From assembly GCF_937873765.1 (NCBI RefSeq), contig NZ_CALMZC010000015.1:186001-250000 (forward strand): a stretch of DNA of 64,000 nt, written 5' to 3'. Shown piece after piece: positions 1 to 8,696 of the stretch. The notes beneath the pieces were generated by a model. The model ran no database searches, was not told the DNA's origin, and saw nothing but the letters and a program-made list of their open reading frames with translations. The position numbers and the translations under genes are program-made. Numbering within the stretch: the first letter of the stretch is position 1; each line of letters opens with the position of its first letter. This DNA is from an uncultured Thiothrix sp. (GTDB lineage: Bacteria > Pseudomonadota > Gammaproteobacteria > Thiotrichales > Thiotrichaceae).

Positions 1-503
1 AAGCCGTCGAGCTTTTTACGATCTTCTGGCGATTGTAAGCGCTCGCGATCTTGTGGTGCTGGCGTTGAAGTCTGCATCCACGGCTTAATCGAGGCATATT
101 GTGCATAGAAGTGTGTTAAATCTGGAACCAGATCTTTCACAACTTCCATATGCGGCAATGGGCTAATCGTAATGTCACCCGGAATATCCTCAATCGCTTT
201 AATGCAAGCTAAGGTATTCGTACCGCCGATATTCATTGCGCAAGAGCCACAGATACCTTCACGGCAAGAGCGCCGGAAAGTCAGCGTAGGGTCAATCTCG
301 TTTTTAATCTTGAGAAGCGCATCCAATACCATCGGTGCGCAATCATCTAGATCAATCGGGAAAGTATCCCACCGTGGGTTTTGCCCACTATCAGGATCAT
401 AACGATAGATCTTGAAGTTTTTTACACGGCTAGCACCGGTGGGTGTCGGCCAAGTTTTGCCTTCTTTAATGATCGAATTCGCAGGAAGTTTAAATTCAGC
501 CAT
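1..503 (-). CDS. sdhB: Succinate dehydrogenase iron-sulfur subunit (partial)
   Basis: Iron-sulfur subunit of succinate dehydrogenase (complex II), carrying electrons from the SdhA flavin to quinone. Only the first 167 codons are present; the C-terminal 3Fe-4S/4Fe-4S domain lies beyond the window edge. The plant-type ferredoxin signature is visible: Cys80, Cys85, Cys88 and Cys100 (CREGICGSC, then a later Cys) hold the 2Fe-2S cluster. The ATG at 503 follows an AGGGAG ribosome site. It lies 18 bp after sdhA in the usual CDAB order. Identity is very secure; the truncation is only the window boundary. Confidence 0.96.
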   Translation of the reverse strand, partial: MAEFKLPANSIIKEGKTWPTPTGASRVKNFKIYRYDPDSGQNPRWDTFPIDLDDCAPMVLDALLKIKNEIDPTLTFRRSCREGICGSCAMNIGGTNTLACIKAIEDIPGDITISPLPHMEVVKDLVPDLTHFYAQYASIKPWMQTSTPAPQDRERLQSPEDRKKLDG

Positions 504-521
504 CTTCGTTATACTCCCTTC

Positions 522-2309
522 TTAATAGGTACGCTTCTTCGGTGCAATATACTCAACCTCATCAGTGAGGGTATAAGTATGCACCGGACGATAGTCAATA
601 TTGACCTGACCTTGCTCATTCACCCATGCTAATGAGTGTTTCATCCAATTCGCATCATCGCGCTCTGGGAAATCTTCACGAGCGTGAGCACCACGACTTT
701 CTTGACGATTTAGTGCGCATTGGACGGAAACCTGTGCACAATCCAAAAGATTAGCTAATTCAAAGGTTTCCATTAAATCAGAGTTCCAGATCAAGCCACG
801 GTCGCTCACTTTGACATCATTGTAGCTAGCATAAATCGCGTTCATTTTATCCACGCCTTCTTGCAGTGAGTCACCGGTACGGAAGACAGCCGCATGTTTT
901 TGCATCGCGTGTTGCATGTTGTCACGGATTTCTGCTGTAGTGGTTTTGCCGTTGGCATTATGAATACGTTTGAAGCGATTCAATGCTTTCTCTAAACCTG
1001 CTTTTGGCAGATCCGGTTGGTTAGCACCCGCTTTTAAGGTTTCCGCACAACGATTGGCTGCTGCACGACCGAAAACCACAATATCTAGCAGCGAGTTAGA
1101 ACCTAAACGGTTCGCACCATGCACAGATACGCAAGCACATTCACCAATCGCCATTAAACCGGGTACTACACTATCAGGGTTGCCGTCTTTCAGCGTGACG
1201 ACTTCACCATGATAATTAGTTGGAATCCCCCCCATGTTGTAGTGAACGGTTGGTAGCACAGGAATCGGTTCTTTGGTAACGTCTACACCCGCGAAAATCT
1301 TCGCACTCTCAGCGATACCCGGTAAGCGTTCATGAATCACTTCCGCACCCAAATGCTCCAAGTGGATATGGATGTGGTCTTTATTCGGACCAACGCCACG
1401 ACCTTCATTAATCTCGATGGTCATTGAGCGGCTAACGACATCGCGTGAAGCCAAATCTTTCGCATTCGGCGCATAACGTTCCATAAAGCGCTCGCCGAGG
1501 GAATTGGTCAGATAACCACCTTCACCCCTTACACCTTCAGTAATCAAGCAGCCTGAACCATAAATGCCAGTAGGGTGGAATTGAGTAAATTCCATATCTT
1601 GCAGCGGTAAACCAGCACGAGTCACCATGCCATTACCATCCCCTGTACAAGTATGCGCAGAAGTTGCAGAGAAATAAGCACGGCCATAACCGCCAGTAGC
1701 TAGTACCACGGTTTGGGCGCGGAACACACGTAAAGTGCCAGTCGCTAAATCCCAAGCTAACACACCACGGCAAACACCTTGGTCATCCATAATTAGGTCA
1801 GTGGCAAAGTGTTCGATATAGAACTCTGCATCATGACGCAAAGATTGTTGGTACAGGGTATGCAGAATCGCATGACCGGTGCGGTCAGCCGCTGCGCAAG
1901 TACGTTGGGCAATGCCTTCGCCGTAGTTCGTGGTCATTCCACCGAAAGGACGCTGATAGATACGGCCTTCTTCAGTACGAGAGAAGGGTACACCTTGATG
2001 TTCTAATTCAATCACCGCTGGAATCGCTTCACGACACATATATTCAATGGCGTCTTGATCGCCCAGCCAGTCAGAACCTTTTACAGTGTCATACATATGC
2101 CACTGCCATTTATCGGGACCCATATTCCCTAAAGCGGCGGACATCCCACCTTGTGCTGCCACCGTATGGCTACGGGTAGGGAACACTTTGGTAATACATG
2201 CGGTCGATAAACCTTTTACTGCCATACCAAAAGTAGCACGCAAACCAGCACCACCAGCCCCAACTACAACGACGTCATAGGTATGGTTTTCAATTTTATA
2301 CTCAGACAT
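522..2309 (-). CDS. sdhA: Succinate dehydrogenase flavoprotein subunit
   Basis: Catalytic flavoprotein of complex II: oxidises succinate to fumarate with covalently bound FAD on the cytoplasmic face of the inner membrane. The N-terminal GAGGAGLRA dinucleotide fold and the [10 protein letters not shown] motif, which carries the FAD-linking His, are both present. The length of 595 aa is normal. I chose the ATG at 2309 because AGGAG sits 7 bp upstream and the protein then begins MSEYKIENH. The open frame extends 10 codons further upstream, but that would run into the end of sdhD. Spacing to sdhD is 10 bp. Confidence 0.97.
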   Translation of the reverse strand: MSEYKIENHTYDVVVVGAGGAGLRATFGMAVKGLSTACITKVFPTRSHTVAAQGGMSAALGNMGPDKWQWHMYDTVKGSDWLGDQDAIEYMCREAIPAVIELEHQGVPFSRTEEGRIYQRPFGGMTTNYGEGIAQRTCAAADRTGHAILHTLYQQSLRHDAEFYIEHFATDLIMDDQGVCRGVLAWDLATGTLRVFRAQTVVLATGGYGRAYFSATSAHTCTGDGNGMVTRAGLPLQDMEFTQFHPTGIYGSGCLITEGVRGEGGYLTNSLGERFMERYAPNAKDLASRDVVSRSMTIEINEGRGVGPNKDHIHIHLEHLGAEVIHERLPGIAESAKIFAGVDVTKEPIPVLPTVHYNMGGIPTNYHGEVVTLKDGNPDSVVPGLMAIGECACVSVHGANRLGSNSLLDIVVFGRAAANRCAETLKAGANQPDLPKAGLEKALNRFKRIHNANGKTTTAEIRDNMQHAMQKHAAVFRTGDSLQEGVDKMNAIYASYNDVKVSDRGLIWNSDLMETFELANLLDCAQVSVQCALNRQESRGAHAREDFPERDDANWMKHSLAWVNEQGQVNIDYRPVHTYTLTDEVEYIAPKKRTY

Positions 2310-2319
2310 GCAAGGCTCC

Positions 2320-2700
2320 TCAGTTGCCGAACGCCGCAAGCAGCACGGCGATAATACTGGTGGCCCCTGTTAAGGCCAAAAATAGTTTTATGCCAATTAA
2401 AGCGCCAATTTTTACACCTTCATTGTGCACGTAGTCTTCAATCACGACTTGTAAGCCTAAGGCTGCATGATAAAAAGCGGCGAAAATGAATAGGCTGAAC
2501 ATCGCAGCACTAAAAGGTGATGAAAAATAAGTTAAAACCGTGGCATAGTCTTGGTCGCTCAAGGCTGCAACTGTAAAAGCAACCCATAAGGTCAAGGGGA
2601 CTAAGGCCACTGCAGTGACCCGCTGTACCCAGAAATGGTGAGTACCCGCTTTAGCTGAGCCTAAGCCACGTGCTTTCTTTAAAGGTGTTACCAAACTCAT
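2320..2700 (-). CDS. sdhD: Succinate dehydrogenase membrane anchor subunit SdhD
   Basis: Small hydrophobic anchor (126 aa) that with SdhC binds heme b and ubiquinone and holds SdhAB on the membrane. Three hydrophobic segments are visible, about residues 27-50, 58-80 and 95-122. The [15 protein letters not shown] stretch contains the heme-ligand His and the conserved Asp/Tyr pair of the family. The basic N-terminus ([17 protein letters not shown]) is typical of gammaproteobacterial SdhD. It lies 18 bp after sdhC and 10 bp before sdhA, clearly in one transcript. Confidence 0.94.
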   Translation of the reverse strand: MSLVTPLKKARGLGSAKAGTHHFWVQRVTAVALVPLTLWVAFTVAALSDQDYATVLTYFSSPFSAAMFSLFIFAAFYHAALGLQVVIEDYVHNEGVKIGALIGIKLFLALTGATSIIAVLLAAFGN

Positions 2701-2718
2701 GACAATCTCCTGAAAACT

Positions 2719-3096
2719 TTAGGCAACTAGCCATACTAGAATGGTTAAAACGACTGAGGCGCCTAATGCAACTTTTCCACTTAAGAAAGTAGTAGGAATA
2801 TCAAAGCCATAGCCTGTATCCCAAAGTAAGTGCCGGATGCCATTGCACATGTGATAAAACAGTGCCCAAGTCCAACCAAATAAGACTAATTTACCGAGGA
2901 ATGAGCCTAAAATACTACTAGCAGTAGCATAAGCCTCTGGACCCGCTGCTAAAGCAGTCAACCAATAGACTACAAGTAAGCTGCCGATAGAAAGCACGAT
3001 GCCAGTGCCACGATGCAGAACGGATAAAACAGCTGGAAGCGGCATCTTATAAACTTGCAGATGTGGAGAAAGCGGTCTATTACTGGTGGTTTTCAT
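2719..3096 (-). CDS. sdhC: Succinate dehydrogenase cytochrome b556 subunit SdhC
   Basis: First gene of the sdhCDAB operon: membrane subunit contributing heme b and quinone binding. The protein begins MKTTSNRPLSPHLQVYKMPL, the standard SdhC opening in which RPLSPH precedes helix 1. LSVLHRGTGI and the later YHMCNGIRHLLWDTG with the heme His are present, along with three membrane helices. The open frame extends 78 codons further upstream, but family length (about 125 aa) and the RPLSPH start place the true ATG at 3096. The upstream extension is the promoter and leader region. Confidence 0.94.
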   Translation of the reverse strand: MKTTSNRPLSPHLQVYKMPLPAVLSVLHRGTGIVLSIGSLLVVYWLTALAAGPEAYATASSILGSFLGKLVLFGWTWALFYHMCNGIRHLLWDTGYGFDIPTTFLSGKVALGASVVLTILVWLVA

Positions 3097-3169
3097 TTGC
3101 TCGGAACCTATGTTGGGACATGTTTTCTTAAGCCTTCGGATTGTCGACATGTGTGCTGACAGAGGGTGA

Positions 3170-3198
3170 ATAATAGCTGGAAACTTAAGGCTTTCCAA
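3170..3198 (-). promoter_or_regulatory. Candidate sigma70 promoter of sdhCDAB
   Basis: Reading the minus strand upstream of sdhC, TTGGAA (3198-3193) and TATTAT (3175-3170) are separated by exactly 17 bp, about 75 bp before the sdhC start. This is a pattern match only; no transcript data support it. Confidence 0.4.
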
Positions 3199-3356
3199 GT
3201 GTGCGTCTGCAACATTGTTGACATAGTTACTAGCTGCTCCAGTTTTATAGACGCCTACTCTGGCAGACGAAAAGTCTATCACGATGACCGAACTGAGAGC
3301 ATATAACACCTGAAATGATGTTAAAATCATAAGCCGTCGATTTCTTGGTCATCCCC

Positions 3357-5501
3357 ATGCAATTTGAGAGTTCTAGTAAGCAATACGAATGGTTTTTTGC
3401 CTGTCCTCAGTTTATTGAGCCTTTACTCGCTGAGGAGTTACTGAGCTTAGGTGCAGCCCAAATTAAAATTGGACATTCGGGTGTGCAAGCTTGGGGTGAT
3501 TTGGCTTTTGCTTATCGTGCCTTAATTTGGAGTCGTTTAGCCTCCCGCGCTACTTTGCAGTTGGCTCAGGGCTTCGGTAAAAACCAAGCAGAACTGGTTC
3601 AGTTAATTAAAACGATTCCTTGGGAGGAGCATTTGCGCCTTGATGGCAGTTTTAAAGTGCGCTTTTCCGGTTTAAATGAAGACATCCGCAATACCCAATT
3701 TGGGGCACAATGGGTTAAAGATCAGATCGTTGACTTAATGCGTACTGACGAAGGGCAGCGTCCTAGTATTAGTGCTAATCCGGATTTAGTGGTCTCGGTC
3801 AACCTACATAAAGGCAAGGCCAGTATTGGGATTGATCTTAACCAAAAGGGCTTACATCAACGTGGTTATCGCGATCCTGAGGCTTACTATGCCTTGCATG
3901 AAAATTTAGCGGCTGCGGTGTTAATTCGTTCAGGTTGGCACAATTTGCTGCAATCTAACGCTAAAAGTATTTGTTTCCTTGATCCCATTTGTGGCTCAGG
4001 CGAGTTTATTACAGAGGCCGCTTTAATGGCTTTGGATATTGCGCCTGCTTTATTAAGAGGGGCTACCGTTGCGCAGCGTTGGCTCAAACATGATGCGGAT
4101 TTATATAGCCAATTGCTGCTGGAAGCACGTGAACGCCAACAATCCGGTTTAGCCCAAGCGGAGCGTTTCCGTTTTATCGGTGCAGATGCAGATCGAGAAA
4201 AACTCACCACTGCCCAATCTGATTGGGCGGCTGTAAAGCTTCCAGCGGCTCAGTGGTTTCAACAGGAACCTAAGCAGCTTAAGTTTGTGGAGTTTCGAGC
4301 GGAAGCAGGTCTTATGCTCACGCAGTTGCCTTATGATGCCGAGCAAAACTCCATTCATTGGCGCACGCAATATGCTGCGTTTGGACAAGCCTGTGCGCAG
4401 TTGCCGGAGGCTTTCCAAGGGGCTTTATTTGCTCCTGCGGAAGCACCCTTGGCTTATACTGATCTGTTCTATAGCAAGACTTATCGTTTCCTCAATGGAC
4501 GTGATGAGTATCAGCTATGGACTTTAGAGAAAGTGCTTCAAAAAGCCAAGCCAAGTAATTGGATTTCTGAAGATTTTGCCAATCGCATTGAGAAGAATTT
4601 ACGCAAACTTAAAGGCTTTATTCAGCGGGGTCATACCAATGCTTACCGGATTTATGATGCGGATATTCCAGAATATGCAGTCGCCGTTGATCGCTATGCG
4701 GATTGGTTACAGGTGCAAGAATATGCGCCACCGGCGACGATTGATGAAAAAACAGCACAACAGCGTTTAGACCAAGTACTGATTACTTTATCCGAAGTGT
4801 TAAAAATTCCAGCCGAGAAAATTATCCTCAAGCAGCGGAAGCGCCAAAAAGGTTTAGAACAATATGAGCGCCAAGCTCAAGGGGGTCAGAGCTTAATTGT
4901 CTATGAACATGGCGTACACTTTAAGGTGAATTTGATCGATTATCTCGATACGGGACTATTTTTAGATCATCGCCCAATGCGTTGGTGGATGCAGCAACAA
5001 GCCCAAGGCAAATCGGTGTTAAATTTATTCTGTTACACTGGGGCAGTGAGTGTGCATGCGGCAATAGGGGGGGCGAGTCGAGTGGATAGTGTGGATTTGT
5101 CCGCCACCTATTTGGCTTGGGCAGAGGAAAACTTGCAACTCAATCAGCTTAAACTCAACCCTTATAAATATCGGATGATCCGCGCTAATGTAGTAGAGTG
5201 GTTAGCCAATTGTCAGCAAACCTATGATTTAATTTTTTTAGATCCACCCACGTTTAGTAATTCAAAACGAATGCAGGATGTTTTTGATGTGCAACGTGAT
5301 CATGTTGAGTTACTGCATCATGCTATGCGTGTACTCAATAAAAACGGTACGCTGGTGTTTTCTAACAATTTTCGTAAGTTCAAACTAGATCCAGTGATTA
5401 CTGAACGCTATAGGGTAGAGGACTATCGTATCCCTTCAATACCTGAGGATTTTCAAAGAGATCCGAAAATCCACTCCTGTTGGCTATTACGAGCGAGATA
5501 G
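3357..5501 (+). CDS. rlmL: 23S rRNA methyltransferase RlmKL (RlmL)
   Basis: Bifunctional enzyme family that in E. coli makes m2G2445 (N-terminal RlmL module) and m7G2069 (C-terminal RlmK module) in 23S rRNA. Residues about 1-155 are a THUMP-type RNA-binding domain. The first Rossmann methyltransferase shows DPICGSGEF near residue 206; the second shows CYTGAVSVHAA and the DPPTFSNSKRM catalytic loop near residue 625. The 714 aa length fits the family (about 700). The ATG at 3357 is preferred over an in-frame TTG at 3345; neither has a good ribosome site. Odd point: where the RlmL module should have (N/D)PPY the sequence reads LTQLPYDAE. Genes on both sides are convergent or divergent, so it is a single transcription unit. 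Confidence 0.9.
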   Translation: MQFESSSKQYEWFFACPQFIEPLLAEELLSLGAAQIKIGHSGVQAWGDLAFAYRALIWSRLASRATLQLAQGFGKNQAELVQLIKTIPWEEHLRLDGSFKVRFSGLNEDIRNTQFGAQWVKDQIVDLMRTDEGQRPSISANPDLVVSVNLHKGKASIGIDLNQKGLHQRGYRDPEAYYALHENLAAAVLIRSGWHNLLQSNAKSICFLDPICGSGEFITEAALMALDIAPALLRGATVAQRWLKHDADLYSQLLLEARERQQSGLAQAERFRFIGADADREKLTTAQSDWAAVKLPAAQWFQQEPKQLKFVEFRAEAGLMLTQLPYDAEQNSIHWRTQYAAFGQACAQLPEAFQGALFAPAEAPLAYTDLFYSKTYRFLNGRDEYQLWTLEKVLQKAKPSNWISEDFANRIEKNLRKLKGFIQRGHTNAYRIYDADIPEYAVAVDRYADWLQVQEYAPPATIDEKTAQQRLDQVLITLSEVLKIPAEKIILKQRKRQKGLEQYERQAQGGQSLIVYEHGVHFKVNLIDYLDTGLFLDHRPMRWWMQQQAQGKSVLNLFCYTGAVSVHAAIGGASRVDSVDLSATYLAWAEENLQLNQLKLNPYKYRMIRANVVEWLANCQQTYDLIFLDPPTFSNSKRMQDVFDVQRDHVELLHHAMRVLNKNGTLVFSNNFRKFKLDPVITERYRVEDYRIPSIPEDFQRDPKIHSCWLLRAR

Positions 5502-5504
5502 TAA

Positions 5505-5942
5505 TCAAGCACCAGCTAGTTGATATAAGCGTTGTGCCTCAGTCGGATCTTGAGTGACCCCGTTTCCAGTTTCATACAAACCGGCCAAGGCTAACATCGA
5601 GCCAGCTAGCCCTTGTTCAGCGGCCTGCTTAAACCAAATGGCAGCTTTGGTGCTATCTTGATCAATACATTCGCCCTCTAGGTACATAAAGCCTAAGCCG
5701 TGTTGAGCGAGTGCAAACCCTTGTTGGGCAGCATCATGCATCCACTTCCAAGCCGCTACATCACTTTGGGTAATGCCTAAACCATTTTGATACATAATGG
5801 CCACATGATATTGGGCGGGTGCATAACCTTGCTCAGCATAGGGGTACAGCAATTGCATAGCGCGTGCGAAATGTTTGGCCTCAAAAGCCGCCATGCCACT
5901 GGCTAGGCCAGCATCAGCGTCAGTGTATTCCAGTTTAGACAT
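5505..5942 (-). CDS. Sel1-repeat protein
   Basis: A 145-aa alpha-solenoid made almost wholly of Sel1-like (TPR-related) repeats of about 36 residues. Recognisable units include GYAPAQYHVAIMYQNGLG, GFALAQHGLGFMYLEGE and GLAGSMLALAGLYETGNG. Such proteins are protein-protein adaptors; the partner cannot be told from sequence. There is no signal peptide, so it is probably cytoplasmic. It converges on rlmL with a 3-bp gap. The start at 5942 gives MSKLEYTDAD and a full first repeat. Confidence 0.8.
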   Translation of the reverse strand: MSKLEYTDADAGLASGMAAFEAKHFARAMQLLYPYAEQGYAPAQYHVAIMYQNGLGITQSDVAAWKWMHDAAQQGFALAQHGLGFMYLEGECIDQDSTKAAIWFKQAAEQGLAGSMLALAGLYETGNGVTQDPTEAQRLYQLAGA

Positions 5943-6084
5943 GGAAAATTCCTATCGGTAGTTAGCTAGCTACAAAGCGTCTAGCCTAAGTTAGAATAAG
6001 CGCCGTTGCAAAGCTTTACCCCGATAGGGGTATTTCTAAGACTTGCAGCACTTTCTACACTGCTTTGCTATGGAAACTCGTACT

Positions 6085-7182
6085 ATGTCTGAAGCTAATT
6101 TAGTGCTACACCTCAAGCAATGTATTCAAAAAGTCGCTACTGGACCTGAATACAGTAAGGATTTGTCTTATACCGAAGCCTATCAGGCAATGCAGCATAT
6201 TTTAAGGGGTGACGCTGATCCGGTGCAGACCGCTATTTACCTGATTGCCTTGCGAATGAAGCGCGAGACCGATGAAGAGAATCGAGGCACTCTGCAAGCT
6301 TTAATCGATCATTCCACGATTAGTCAAGCAGCCGTTGAAGCGTTGGTGGATATTTCCGACCCTTATGATGGCTTTGCGCGGTGTGTTCCGGCTTCAAGCT
6401 TCGTACCTGCTGTGTTAGCCAGCTTAGGTCTACCAGCGGTATTACATGGTTTGGATAGTGTAGGGCCGAAATACGGTGCTACCCATCATAAAATTTTAAA
6501 AGCAGCCGGTCTTAAGGTTGATTTAAACCCGCAACAAGCGACTCAGCAATTAGAACATATCGGCTGGACTTATATCGATCAAGCTAGTTTTGCCCCAGCC
6601 CTGCATGCCCTCGTACCCTTACGCCAACGGATGGTTAAGCGCCAAGTCTTGACCACAGTTGAAACCATGTTAGGGCCAATTCGTGCACGTGGGAAAACAT
6701 ACTGTATGGGGGGCTATGTGCATAAAGCTTATCCACCCATTTATGCCTCTTTAGCGCGTCAAGCGGGTTTTGCGAGTGCTCTGTTTGTGCGCGGGGTCGA
6801 GGGTGGTGTGATTCCATCCTTGCAACAGGCGGGGCGTCTGTTCGCTTATCAAGATCAAGCTCAGGAATACCAAGTTGATTTAGCGCCTCAGAATTTAGGA
6901 ATAGTTGCGGAAACACGGGCTGTACCCTTACCAGCTCCATTAGTGCCTGCAGAGGATACCTTAATTGATAGTGAAGCCTTAGCGGCTGAAGCAGCCCGCT
7001 TAGGTTTAGCAGCTCTAGCTGGTGAGCATGGTTTGACCTATGAAAGTTTGGTGTATGCTTGCGCGATTTGTTTAAGCCAGTTACAGCGTTATCCCGATTT
7101 ACCAACGGCTGCACAAGCGGTACGTGCCGTATTAGATAGTGGACAAGCTTTAAAGGTTTTTGAGGCTGCACGACGAACTTGA
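6085..7182 (+). CDS. TrpD2/YbiB-like phosphoribosyltransferase-fold protein
   Basis: A member of the anthranilate phosphoribosyltransferase fold (glycosyltransferase family 3). The N-terminal helical domain (about 1-75) includes AIYLIALRMKRETDEEN, and the catalytic-like domain includes VLHGLDSVGPKYGATHHKIL. The canonical TrpD GTGGD phosphoribosyl-pyrophosphate motif is not visible, and no tryptophan genes are nearby, so a true TrpD role is unlikely. It resembles the YbiB/TrpD2 group, whose E. coli member binds nucleic acids. The ATG at 6085 (365 aa) follows a GGAAAC stretch; in-frame starts at 6070 (ATG) and 6043 (TTG) are possible. Confidence 0.65.
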   Translation: MSEANLVLHLKQCIQKVATGPEYSKDLSYTEAYQAMQHILRGDADPVQTAIYLIALRMKRETDEENRGTLQALIDHSTISQAAVEALVDISDPYDGFARCVPASSFVPAVLASLGLPAVLHGLDSVGPKYGATHHKILKAAGLKVDLNPQQATQQLEHIGWTYIDQASFAPALHALVPLRQRMVKRQVLTTVETMLGPIRARGKTYCMGGYVHKAYPPIYASLARQAGFASALFVRGVEGGVIPSLQQAGRLFAYQDQAQEYQVDLAPQNLGIVAETRAVPLPAPLVPAEDTLIDSEALAAEAARLGLAALAGEHGLTYESLVYACAICLSQLQRYPDLPTAAQAVRAVLDSGQALKVFEAARRT

Positions 7183-7230
7183 AGTTGTTAGCAGCATTTA
7201 GTCATGACTTAGTTTTGAGAGGCGTTTTGA

Positions 7231-7425
7231 ATGAATCAACAATATTATGAAGCAGTCGTTGCGATGGAACAAGCCGGTACAGATAGCGAATTTGTGCAAG
7301 GCTGGCAAAATGGCTATTTGCATAATCCGCTGCGTGAAGAGCAACGTTTAAACGAAGCCTATGAGGCTGGTTATGCAGCAGGTAAAAGTCATGATTTAGA
7401 AGCCTATAGAGAGTGGGCTAATTAG
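7231..7425 (+). CDS. Small RMF-like protein (64 aa)
   Basis: A 64-residue acidic protein with a clear AGAGG ribosome site 8 bp upstream of its ATG. It contains GWQNGYLHNP and, 20 residues later, AYEAGYAAGKS, the G-W/Y-x-x-G pattern of ribosome-modulation-factor-like small proteins. The two halves are in a different order from E. coli RMF, and the protein is acidic rather than basic, so ribosome binding is not established. It follows the TrpD2-like gene by 48 bp on the same strand and is probably cotranscribed. Confidence 0.6.
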   Translation: MNQQYYEAVVAMEQAGTDSEFVQGWQNGYLHNPLREEQRLNEAYEAGYAAGKSHDLEAYREWAN

Positions 7426-7438
7426 TACAGGCAAACCA

Positions 7439-7472
7439 AGCAAATCTGCATAGTATTTATTGCAGATTTGCT
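7439..7472. terminator. Hairpin between convergent genes
   Basis: A perfect 12-bp inverted repeat (7439-7450 and 7461-7472, AGCAAATCTGCA and its complement) with a 10-nt loop. It lies just after the small RMF-like gene and overlaps the last codons and stop of the convergent caspase-TIR gene. A loose T-rich stretch (TTTGTTTTT) follows on the plus strand. It probably acts as a bidirectional terminator. Confidence 0.6.
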
Positions 7473-8692
7473 AATAGCCTTTGTTTTTCACGCTCCTGAC
7501 GACGTGGGTCAGTTAAATCAATACCAGATAACATTTTTAGTCGTGCAGGGATTTGGTTTTTATCTAAATTTTCCCAATAGACTGGAATGACTCGCCATGA
7601 GCCTTCATGTATACCCATATCCTGAAACAGCACATTTTCAAACATCGCTGAATTGTCTTGTAGATAATTATCTGACATGACTAGCAAAATACGGCGGGAG
7701 ATACGAAAACCCGCTTCCATATTACTGATACGGGTTGCTCCAGCGATAGGCATAGCGTGGGAGTCAGTAAGTTTTAATCCTGAGCTTTCCAAAAGTGGAA
7801 CTAGCTCATCTAGAACCCAGTCATAATCGCGACCTTGATTAAGATAACTGATAAATGCATCGAAGGGGTATTGGGGAGTCTGTGCTTTTTCAGTTTTACT
7901 ATCACTAGTTTGGTTGGCATGAAAGGCAAGCGCAAAGTTTTCCTCTACATAAGCTCTGAATAGTGGATTTTGTGTTCCATTTGAATCCGCTTTTACTTTA
8001 GGCTGAATATAATGGAATAGATCCATAATACGCACATAACCATCTGAAGCTGCGGCTGCACCTTGCAGTCCTTGTAAAAGATATTTTGTGAACAGGCTAT
8101 TGGCATCCGTTGGTATGACCAAAGAGTATTCAGTATCTAAAGAAGAGGCTATGATTAAGCGTCCATAGCCCGCCGCTAAAGTTTGTAGGTCCCGTGCAGG
8201 TAAACCTGTTTTAAAACTACGGGTGGGTAAATATTTAAGCTGACCAATACTGCCAGCATGGCAGCAATCTAAAATGGTCACTACCCGCCGTGCTGGAAGA
8301 GTCTGTAGAAATTGCGAGAACTCATGACTCGATAGAGCAGTGCTCTCTAGATTTTCTGTTACATCGGCGGGAATAAGATAGCCTTCATCCTCTGCTTGCA
8401 AACGCCCACCATGTCCACTGTAGTAAATAACTACGGTCGTATTTTGGTTACAAGCTTGCACAAGCTGTTTAAAAGCTTGGCGCAAATTGGCTAAACTAGC
8501 TTGTTGATCAATTAATAATTGAGTATTTTCTGCTTTAAAAGCACAGTACTTGGGGTCTATCAGGAGTTTATAAAAGTCTCGAGCATCATTGGCTACATTC
8601 GCAGGTAAATTCCATTTGGTGTTGCTATGCTGGGAAATACCAATAACTAAAGCTGCGCTATTGATGATAGTGGTTGGGGTTTCTATTGTCAT
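7457..8692 (-). CDS. Caspase-like peptidase fused to a TIR domain
   Basis: Two-domain 411-aa protein. Residues about 11-255 are a caspase-like (peptidase C14/metacaspase) domain: catalytic His94 in YYSGHGG, and the Cys of ILDCCHAGS (Cys144, next to His145). Residues about 276-411 are a TIR domain starting PFDAFISY; its putative NADase glutamate is Glu352, 12 residues after Ser340 of the LLVMSDNYL strand, the usual spacing. It is the last gene of an AT-rich four-gene operon. The ATG at 8692, 4 nt after the preceding stop, is favoured; an in-frame start at 8746 would overlap the upstream gene by 50 bp. TIR domains act in prokaryotic immunity as NAD+ hydrolases or signal makers, and caspase-like proteases act as death effectors. 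The role here is inferred from domains and operon. Confidence 0.85.
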   Translation of the reverse strand: MTIETPTTIINSAALVIGISQHSNTKWNLPANVANDARDFYKLLIDPKYCAFKAENTQLLIDQQASLANLRQAFKQLVQACNQNTTVVIYYSGHGGRLQAEDEGYLIPADVTENLESTALSSHEFSQFLQTLPARRVVTILDCCHAGSIGQLKYLPTRSFKTGLPARDLQTLAAGYGRLIIASSLDTEYSLVIPTDANSLFTKYLLQGLQGAAAASDGYVRIMDLFHYIQPKVKADSNGTQNPLFRAYVEENFALAFHANQTSDSKTEKAQTPQYPFDAFISYLNQGRDYDWVLDELVPLLESSGLKLTDSHAMPIAGATRISNMEAGFRISRRILLVMSDNYLQDNSAMFENVLFQDMGIHEGSWRVIPVYWENLDKNQIPARLKMLSGIDLTDPRRQEREKQRLLANLQ

Positions 8693-8696
8693 GAGT

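Noticed and set aside
3097..3330. In-frame upstream extension of sdhC by 78 codons
   Set aside because: Family length and the RPLSPH opening place the start at 3096, and the extension contains a promoter-like pair; there is no family support for the extra residues.
6043..6069. TTG at 6043 as the TrpD2-like start
   Set aside because: A Met start at 6085 is preceded by GGAAAC, and the extra residues MQHFLHCFAME show no family similarity.
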